In this document: one piece after another, positions 58,240 through 64,000 of the stretch | Layout: each line of letters begins with the position of its first letter | How positions within the stretch are numbered: position 1 is the stretch's first letter | Assembly: GCA_936908745.1 (NCBI GenBank) | Contig: CAKZFX010000005.1 | Coordinates: forward strand, 1 to 64,000 | Direction: 5' to 3' | Origin: an uncultured Chitinophagaceae bacterium | GTDB lineage: Bacteria; Bacteroidota; Bacteroidia; Chitinophagales; Chitinophagaceae | DNA length: 64,000 nucleotides | Made by a program: the position numbers and the translations under genes | Notes under the pieces: generated by a model | The model's input: the letters and a program-made list of their open reading frames with translations, nothing else | Databases searched by the model: none | What the model was told of the DNA's origin: nothing

Positions 58240-58273
58240 ACTTTGGTTAACTCTCATTACACTTTGGGTAACT
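58240..58273. promoter_or_regulatory. Direct repeat with 21-bp period, operator candidate
   Basis: ACTTTGGTTAACT (58240-58252) and ACTTTGGGTAACT (58261-58273) differ at one base and start 21 bp apart, two helical turns. They lie in the divergent region between rteC and the MauE-like gene, 33 bp before the latter's start. The spacing suits a regulator bound on one face of the DNA. Confidence 0.45.
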
Positions 58274-58305
58274 GCAAATCCAATTAATGAGATGAGATTT
58301 AGTAA

Positions 58306-58797
58306 ATGAAACTTCAAAAATCAAAACGACTATTTACAGAGAGTGTGGCAGCGTTCTTCGTGCTGGTGTATATGTATACAGCTATAATGAAATTGAAGGA
58401 TATACCGGGTTTCATTGGCACAATGTCGCGAACACCCTTCATTCATTCCTACGCAAACTTGTTGGCCGGTCTGATACCAGGAATTGAGATAGCTATTTCT
58501 ATTTTCATTATAATTCCTGCAACGCGTTTTTACGGAATAGTAATGGCGACCGCATTGATAGCAACTTTCACACTCTATATAGCATATCTAATGATTGCCT
58601 TACCCAAGCTGCCATGCTCTTGCGGTGGTATTATTCAGGATCTTAGTTGGAAAGGACATCTCATTGTAAATATTAGTCTCACGCTTGCGGGATTGCTCAG
58701 CATAAGATTTTATAAAGAAGTTATCGCGATAAACAGGAATAGCCGAACACCTGTAGAAAAAAGTAGGCGAATTCACAACGAAAAATTTGAAATATGA
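58306..58797 (+). CDS. MauE/DoxX-like redox-associated membrane protein
   Basis: A 163-residue protein with four transmembrane helices (near 12-30, 50-70, 76-98, 116-134) and the motif LPKLPCSCGGII (Cys104, Cys106) between helices three and four. This matches MauE/DoxX-like proteins of Bacteroidetes, which are thought to handle thiol redox chemistry at the membrane. It overlaps the next gene by 4 bp (ATGA), suggesting a dedicated partner. Confidence 0.8.
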   Translation: MKLQKSKRLFTESVAAFFVLVYMYTAIMKLKDIPGFIGTMSRTPFIHSYANLLAGLIPGIEIAISIFIIIPATRFYGIVMATALIATFTLYIAYLMIALPKLPCSCGGIIQDLSWKGHLIVNISLTLAGLLSIRFYKEVIAINRNSRTPVEKSRRIHNEKFEI

Positions 58798-59096
58798 AAA
58801 AGTTCATTCTTCCCGTTTTTGCCCTTTTCCTGGCAATCGGCTTCAGTGCTTTCACGGAAAAAACCGTGCACAAAAGCACAAGCGCAAATGCCCTGCACTA
58901 CTTTTTTGTGGATGGCAATACCGTTGGAAATTACATTGGCGACTATGACCCCAATTCTTCTCCGGATTGGGAACAGCTTAAAGATGATGCAGATTGTGAT
59001 CATAACACCCTTGCCGAAGTATGTGCTTTGGGTTTTGAAACTATGACACCAGAGGAAGCATCTGAAGGAATAATCCCTTTACGGAAATCTGAGTAA
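58794..59096 (+). CDS. Small secreted DUF6520-like protein
   Basis: A 100-residue protein with signal peptide (MKKFILPVFALFLAIGFSAF) and a short mature part with two cysteines (Cys68, Cys77; DADCDHNTLAEVCALGF). It resembles the DUF6520 group of Chitinophagaceae and Sphingobacteriaceae. It is translationally coupled to the MauE-like protein, which could maintain its disulfide or otherwise process it. The function is unknown. Confidence 0.75.
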   Translation: MKKFILPVFALFLAIGFSAFTEKTVHKSTSANALHYFFVDGNTVGNYIGDYDPNSSPDWEQLKDDADCDHNTLAEVCALGFETMTPEEASEGIIPLRKSE

Positions 59097-59134
59097 ATCG
59101 ATGTGGTTGGCGCAAAGATGCGCCAACCACATTT

Positions 59135-60451
59135 TTATTCTTTTATTACTAACACATCCATTACCCTCTGCGTTCGGACAAGTCGTAGGTTGTATTTTGA
59201 AAGTTCAATATTTAAGGAAGGAATATCAAGCTTCTTTAATGATTGCTTTGAAAGTACTATATCAATATTGCCTTTAAATTTGACCTCGTCAACATAGGGA
59301 ATGGGCATATTCAAATGCCTAAAAAGGATCAGAATGGTATTACTTAATACTGAAAAGTTTTTATTAACTAACATTATTGTGTCCTCTTCTACATCCTTAT
59401 TGAATGTATTAAAGGGTAGACCACCTTTGGTAGCAAATGAAGTGCTGTTATTGCCACTAAGGTATTTAAGTGCAATAACATCAATCTTTCGCCGTTCAAC
59501 TTTGAAGTTTACTCCGAGCAAAAAGGATATATCAACCGCCATTTTATTGTATATTTCATTGCTCTTTGCTTCTGGGACTTGTAATTCGTAGTTGTGTGCG
59601 TTTTTTGAAGACCACCATCGACGTTCAATTTTTCCCGAGGGAGGTAAGTAAATTGAAGTATCGCTAACTTCCAAAGCGATCTGATTTCTTGCATAAAATA
59701 TTTCCATATCACCTTTGCCTATAGCATATTTTATCATCCCCAGCGGAGTCGCTCCGCGCATGACAATTCGATCCAGAATGCCATTCCTGCGGGTTGAAAA
59801 AGTATTTGTCAGATTCCTCATACCCGGTTCAGTCTTTGACCATGTTGAATAATATTGGCTGAGAGTTAAATTGTTATCCTTTCCACTGGATTCTGCAAAG
59901 GGAACATCGTTTGTGAAATCCAGGACTATTGATTCAAATGGAATCCCTGATATAAATTTCTGGATATTTTCTTCGTTTAAAAAAGTCGCGTAGGTGATGT
60001 GGCGGACAATCAAATTACTGTCTATCCAAACCTGTACCGGTTGAAAATTTGCCGGAAATACGTTGTATAGGGTCTTGGCATCCGTTATTATAGGAACACT
60101 TGGTGGTATAATTTTTTTTCTTTTTTGAAAGAAGTTTATCGTGGAATCACGACTTTCTTTATTGGCAAGAATAAGAGTCATTTCGGCACTAAATTTTTTA
60201 TTTAGTCTTTCGAGTTCCGGGAAAGCTTGAATACAGGAAGCACATCCGGTTCCCCAAAGGTCCAGTAATATCATTTTTTTCTTTACATCAGACAGCTTTA
60301 TAGATGTGCTAACAGAATTGATGACATTGTTGTAAACGAAGTCAGGAATTGTGTCACCAATTTTTAACGGTGGTTGTGCATATGCTTTTGTGCATTGGAT
60401 CAATATGAGCATAGCTATCCTTAGCCTTTTGAAGGCATTTGAATTTGACAT
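59135..60451 (-). CDS. TlpA-like thioredoxin-domain protein with DUF3738-like C-terminus
   Basis: A 438-residue protein with a signal-like N-terminus (ending TKAYAQ). Residues about 28-170 form a thioredoxin domain with the active site WGTGCASC (Cys70, Cys73), as in TlpA-type extracytoplasmic reductases. The C-terminal part ends SLNIELSKYNLRLVRTQRVMDVLVIKE, a pattern of the DUF3738 family. It lies 20 bp after the SusD gene in the same direction, a frequent Sphingobacteriales arrangement. Confidence 0.8.
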   Translation of the reverse strand: MSNSNAFKRLRIAMLILIQCTKAYAQPPLKIGDTIPDFVYNNVINSVSTSIKLSDVKKKMILLDLWGTGCASCIQAFPELERLNKKFSAEMTLILANKESRDSTINFFQKRKKIIPPSVPIITDAKTLYNVFPANFQPVQVWIDSNLIVRHITYATFLNEENIQKFISGIPFESIVLDFTNDVPFAESSGKDNNLTLSQYYSTWSKTEPGMRNLTNTFSTRRNGILDRIVMRGATPLGMIKYAIGKGDMEIFYARNQIALEVSDTSIYLPPSGKIERRWWSSKNAHNYELQVPEAKSNEIYNKMAVDISFLLGVNFKVERRKIDVIALKYLSGNNSTSFATKGGLPFNTFNKDVEEDTIMLVNKNFSVLSNTILILFRHLNMPIPYVDEVKFKGNIDIVLSKQSLKKLDIPSLNIELSKYNLRLVRTQRVMDVLVIKE

Positions 60452-60471
60452 GAATTAATTTTTAAAATGAA

Positions 60472-61851
60472 TTAATAACCGGGATTTTGTAAGAGAAGCC
60501 CATTACGATCAATCTCTGTTTGTGGGATAGGGAATAAACTATCTGTACTTTGCCAGGCCGAAGCTTTTATGGCTGTGAGAACTGCGTCCACCCGGCCCGT
60601 TCGTTTAAGGGTGATCCAGCGATGGCCCCACTCGCAAAATAGTTCAAGCCGCGACTCTGCTTCAATAGCGGCTTTTGTTTGGGAAATGTCTAGCCCGTTA
60701 ATGTCAGGTACGCCGGCTCGCCGCCGAATTGTATTTAAATCCTCCAATGCACCGCCAACTCCGGAAATTTTATTTAATTCCATCCTGGCTTCAGCCCGTG
60801 TAAGATACATTTCCGCAAGCCTGAAGATCATGGAACTTTCAGTGACAGTTGTGGCGATTCGCACCTTGTACTTAAACGGGTAATTGTAATTATTCGAACC
60901 AACCGTATTTGTTTTAATCCAGTTCGATTTCCTTTTATCTGTTGTACTAAATAGGTTAAACAGGTCATTTGTTAAGGTGTAAGGTGGAATCACCGTTGCG
61001 GATGCGGGTATAAATGTATTTCCTTCGTAGGTATTCAGGCTCGGATTAACAGGCTGAAGTTGAAATATGGCTTCCTTGCTTCCAGCGAGAAACACATCCG
61101 AAAGTTGAGGAAGTAAAGAATAATTGGTGTTATTGATAACCTCGGTGGCTTCAGTTTCAGCTAGTCCCCAGGCATTTGTCAAAAGATAAAAACGTGCCAA
61201 TAAAAAACTGGCGGCGGCACTGTTGGGGCGTGTTCGCTTTCCACCGAGAAGACTGGTAGGCAATAGTTGCTTAGCTTGTTTTAAGTCTGTAATCATAAGG
61301 TTACAGATATCAGCTTTAGATTGTCTTGGAAGTTGAGCATTAGTAGTGTAGTCAGTACCAATAACCATAGGAACATCGCCGTATATGTTTATTAGGTAGT
61401 AATAAATTAATGCACGCATAAACTTTGCTTCTCCTGTTAACTGATTTTTGATTGTGTCGGAGAGATTGGTTGATCGGGTGAGGCCATTGATAATTGCATT
61501 TGCCTGATACAGGTAACTATATCCCGACTTCCAAATACTTTGATTGTTTGAATTGTTGACTGAAATGGCATTTTGGTAAAACTCGAGCAGTCCACTATTT
61601 GTCGAATTATAATTGACTTCATCTGCCGTCATTGACGGAAGTACACTTATCGCGCCACTGGAAAGGGTATTGTTTGATCGCATCATTTCACTATATAAAC
61701 CCACGATTGCGGACTCAGCACTTCGATTATCGGTAAACACTACTGCGTCTATCAACTGGTCAGAAGGTTGAGGAATTTCAATCATTTTTTTGCACGCTAC
61801 ATGAAGGAAAGCGACGGAAAAAATATAAACGATATTTCTTTTAATTGACAT
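60472..61851 (-). CDS. SusD/RagB-family outer-membrane lipoprotein
   Basis: A 459-residue lipoprotein (lipobox LHVAC, Cys20) of the SusD/RagB family. The typical parts are IPQPSDQLIDAVVFTDNRSAESAIVGLYSEMM at the N-terminus, MRALIYYYLINIYGDVPMVIGTDY, FRLAEMYLTRAEARMELN, LEDLNTIRRRAGV and ESRLELFCEWGHRWITLKRTGR. SusD caps the SusC channel and binds substrate at the surface. It follows SusC by 6 bp. The substrate cannot be read; no glycosidase is in view. Confidence 0.95.
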   Translation of the reverse strand: MSIKRNIVYIFSVAFLHVACKKMIEIPQPSDQLIDAVVFTDNRSAESAIVGLYSEMMRSNNTLSSGAISVLPSMTADEVNYNSTNSGLLEFYQNAISVNNSNNQSIWKSGYSYLYQANAIINGLTRSTNLSDTIKNQLTGEAKFMRALIYYYLINIYGDVPMVIGTDYTTNAQLPRQSKADICNLMITDLKQAKQLLPTSLLGGKRTRPNSAAASFLLARFYLLTNAWGLAETEATEVINNTNYSLLPQLSDVFLAGSKEAIFQLQPVNPSLNTYEGNTFIPASATVIPPYTLTNDLFNLFSTTDKRKSNWIKTNTVGSNNYNYPFKYKVRIATTVTESSMIFRLAEMYLTRAEARMELNKISGVGGALEDLNTIRRRAGVPDINGLDISQTKAAIEAESRLELFCEWGHRWITLKRTGRVDAVLTAIKASAWQSTDSLFPIPQTEIDRNGLLLQNPGY

Positions 61852-61857
61852 AGGTTT

Positions 61858-64000
61858 CTATTTTGATGATAAAGTAATGCCCACAACAACGCTTCGTTGC
61901 ATAGGGAGGACACTCATACTACGTAACTCAGGATCTCCGCCGTTATAATTGGAGAATGTGCAGAGGTTTTGAATCTGGATAAAGCATTTACATTCTCCAA
62001 GTTTCCATTTATTAATTACACGTTCAGGTAACCGATAATCGAGTGAGATGTTTTTTATTCTGAAAAACGAAGCGTTTGTCCATGCGCCATTGCTTGAAAA
62101 AAGCCTTACCTGTGCAGCGTAGGCAGCAGAACTGGTTGATGCCGTGAAGCGTTGAATAGAGCTTACGTCTCCTGGTTTTCGCCAACGACTCATTACTTCT
62201 ACAGGTTGGTTATAAGCTAGTCCCGGTATATAGGACCTTTCTGCTTGTGACCGAAGAAAGTTGGCCCCGGTCTGTGATACATAATCCGCGAAAAACTCTA
62301 TTGAGAATCGCTTAAGATTTATGGTGTTTGTCAGACCAGCAGAAAAAGATGGGTCAAGATTTCCGAAAAAAACGAAATCAGCGGAATTGAGTAAGCCGTT
62401 ACGATCCCTATCTTCAAATTCATAAAGTCCGGTTGTTGGGTTTACTCCCTTATAAACAAGACCTCTTAAAACGGAAAGTGATTTTCCAACTTCAAGAGAG
62501 GTCGCATAAGAAGAAGTTTCTAATCCAGGAAATGATAATAATCTATTTCTTGATATTGTAAGATTTGCCTCCGTAGTCCAATTGAAATTTTTCCTTTGAA
62601 TTGTTTTAAGTGACAATACCACTTCTAAACCATTATTCCGTACGATTGCCGGAAAATTCCGGAAGATACTGCTGAAGCCTGTCTGTGACGGTAACTTGTA
62701 ATCTACCAATTGGTTGCCACTACGATGAACATAGTAAGCGAATGAAGCAAGTAAGCGATCGTTGAGAAAGCTCAAATCAAGACCTAATTCCAATTTTCGG
62801 TTTGTTTCCCATTGATAATTAGGATTACTGAGTCGCGTGGGTGTCAAACCTGGCGTTCCGGAATAGGGATATCGAGTATTAGTCCAGCTATCTAAGTATT
62901 TATAGTCGCCGATCTGATCGTTTCCGGTAATTCCATAGCTCAGTCGAAGTTTGCCAAAGGGGATTGATTGAACATTCCACCATCGCTCTTTTGAAAACAC
63001 CCATGCGAATCCAACTGCACCGAAGTTTTGGAATTGTTGCCCTGGACCAAACCGGCTTGAACCGTCTCGTCTGGCACTCAGGTTGACTAGGTATTTTTCT
63101 TTGTGTGCATAGTTGAGACGACCAAATAGTGCAGCATATTTATACAGGCTATTTGCGTTTGTAGCAGTTATCGAGGCTGCGCCGGATAAAGAATGAAGTG
63201 ATGCATCATTTATGTAGCCCAAGCCACTTACCGAAGATCTGATGTCTTCCATTCGTTGCCAACTACCGCCGATCAAGGTTGTAAGTAAACCTGACTTATG
63301 CTTTCGGGAATATTCTAACTGGGGCTCCAGAATCCAGCTGTTGCGGTTACCCAAATTAAAGTTAGCGCTACCTGTGACAGATGAAGCAGGATTTTGTGCC
63401 GAGATAGGCATGATACTGTTTTCATCAGTCCATAATGAATTATAGCCCAGCGCAGTTCTGAATGTAAGTCCTTTTGCTACTTTATATGATACTTGCATGT
63501 TTGCAAGCAGCATCTTATTAATCCCATGGTAATGACTTTTTGAATACGAGTAAGGATTTGTCGAAAAATTTACTCCGCGGTAATTCCATAATAAATCCCC
63601 GGATGAAGATAGCAGCGCAGGCATGTTTGGGGGTAATGAACTTATATATTGTGTGAGGTCTCGGGAGATCAGTTTGTTGCTGCTGTTTGAAAAATTGGCG
63701 TTGAAATTTATTTTATACTTTTTGTCATCAGATTGATGATCCAATCGGAAATGAACGCTCGCCCGCTCATTAGACAAGTCACCTTGATAATCGTTTTTAT
63801 CAATCCTGTATCCACCCCCAATTAAGTATTGTGTAGTGCTTCCACCTCCTGACGCTGAGATCTGTATATCTTTTACACGAGAACTACCACCGGTAAACTG
63901 TTTTTGAAAATTATTATCTCGCGCCTGGTCGAAGACCAGTAAATCCGGCGCATTCAAAACTGAAGGCGAGATATTGTCGTTTGTAAATCCCTCTTTTCGC
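61858..64000 (-). CDS. SusC/RagA-family TonB-linked outer-membrane protein, 5' end outside window
   Basis: The frame is open to the window edge; the TTG at 63957 is not a start. The visible 713 codons begin RKEGFTNDNISPSVLNAPD and include typical TonB-dependent barrel features: VKDIQISASGGGSTTQYLIGGGY, FGRLNYAHKEKYLVNLSARRDGSSRFG, KLRLSYGITGNDQIGDYKYL and a C-terminal barrel strand near RSVVVGITLSSK. The signal peptide, CarboxypepD-like and plug domains are beyond the edge. It pairs with SusD for uptake of a nutrient, probably an oligosaccharide or peptide. Confidence 0.95.
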   Translation of the reverse strand, partial: RKEGFTNDNISPSVLNAPDLLVFDQARDNNFQKQFTGGSSRVKDIQISASGGGSTTQYLIGGGYRIDKNDYQGDLSNERASVHFRLDHQSDDKKYKINFNANFSNSSNKLISRDLTQYISSLPPNMPALLSSSGDLLWNYRGVNFSTNPYSYSKSHYHGINKMLLANMQVSYKVAKGLTFRTALGYNSLWTDENSIMPISAQNPASSVTGSANFNLGNRNSWILEPQLEYSRKHKSGLLTTLIGGSWQRMEDIRSSVSGLGYINDASLHSLSGAASITATNANSLYKYAALFGRLNYAHKEKYLVNLSARRDGSSRFGPGQQFQNFGAVGFAWVFSKERWWNVQSIPFGKLRLSYGITGNDQIGDYKYLDSWTNTRYPYSGTPGLTPTRLSNPNYQWETNRKLELGLDLSFLNDRLLASFAYYVHRSGNQLVDYKLPSQTGFSSIFRNFPAIVRNNGLEVVLSLKTIQRKNFNWTTEANLTISRNRLLSFPGLETSSYATSLEVGKSLSVLRGLVYKGVNPTTGLYEFEDRDRNGLLNSADFVFFGNLDPSFSAGLTNTINLKRFSIEFFADYVSQTGANFLRSQAERSYIPGLAYNQPVEVMSRWRKPGDVSSIQRFTASTSSAAYAAQVRLFSSNGAWTNASFFRIKNISLDYRLPERVINKWKLGECKCFIQIQNLCTFSNYNGGDPELRSMSVLPMQRSVVVGITLSSK

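Noticed and set aside
59135..64000. SusCD locus as cargo of the conjugative element
   Set aside because: No att repeat or element gene is seen to the right of the RteC gene, so I treat it as host DNA, though the right flank is not visible.

Overview
The window looks like part of a Bacteroidota chromosome, most likely family Chitinophagaceae. The evidence is a SusC/SusD pair, a protein with a type IX secretion sorting domain, a TraE-to-TraN conjugation operon of the Bacteroidetes type, an RteC regulator, a DUF6520-like small protein, TAnnTTTG-like promoter elements and mostly weak Shine-Dalgarno signals. Almost everything from 1 to about 58 kb is mobile DNA.

Region 1 (1 to about 36.9 kb) is a tailed prophage whose left end lies outside the window. 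A rightward early block (2-10226) carries a pentapeptide-repeat protein cut by the window edge, a Dam-like methyltransferase, a replication initiator with lambda-like iterons inside its gene, a DnaB helicase, a PAPS-reductase-like ATP pyrophosphatase, a SpoT/Mesh1-like HD protein, a secreted eight-cysteine protein, an HNH nuclease and an SRAP (YedK/HMCES) protein. It converges at 10.2 kb with a leftward late block. Read in transcription order (36.1 to 10.2 kb), the late block gives small and large terminase, SPP1-type portal, minor head protein, scaffold, decoration protein, E-type capsid protein, connectors, major tail protein, a frameshifted tail assembly chaperone, tape measure, Dit-like and hub proteins, tail collar protein, two signal-peptide-bearing fibre-like proteins, holin/spanin-like membrane proteins and an M15 endolysin. 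The long tape measure and the frameshifted chaperone indicate a siphovirus-like tail.

Region 2 (36.9-42.5 kb) is a junction. It holds a terminator, a Bacteroidetes-type tyrosine recombinase lacking the usual first active-site arginine, and an accessory island with two different HEPN-motif proteins plus two unknown proteins. This island is the best candidate here for an undescribed defence or toxin-antitoxin system.

Region 3 (42.6-58.1 kb) is a leftward conjugative-transposon operon: RteC, TraE, TraF, TraG, two TraI-like paralogues, TraJ, TraK, a TraL-position protein, TraM, TraN and small HTH proteins. It also contains a T9SS cargo protein and a cysteine-rich lipoprotein. No relaxase or coupling protein is visible, so the element is partial, mobilised in trans, or continues elsewhere. 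I cannot tell from this window whether the integrase at 37.2 kb belongs to the prophage or to this element.

Region 4 (58.3-64 kb) has a MauE-like membrane protein coupled to a DUF6520-like secreted peptide, a TlpA-like thioredoxin, and SusD and SusC (cut by the right edge). It is probably host nutrient-uptake DNA.

The most notable observations are a canonical -1 slippery heptamer (T TTT TTA) in the tail chaperone gene that opens a 98-codon extension ending 3 bp before the tape measure start, iterons followed by an AT-rich stretch inside the initiator gene, a secreted phage protein with an exactly duplicated Cx3Cx6Cx3C pattern, and the HEPN island.
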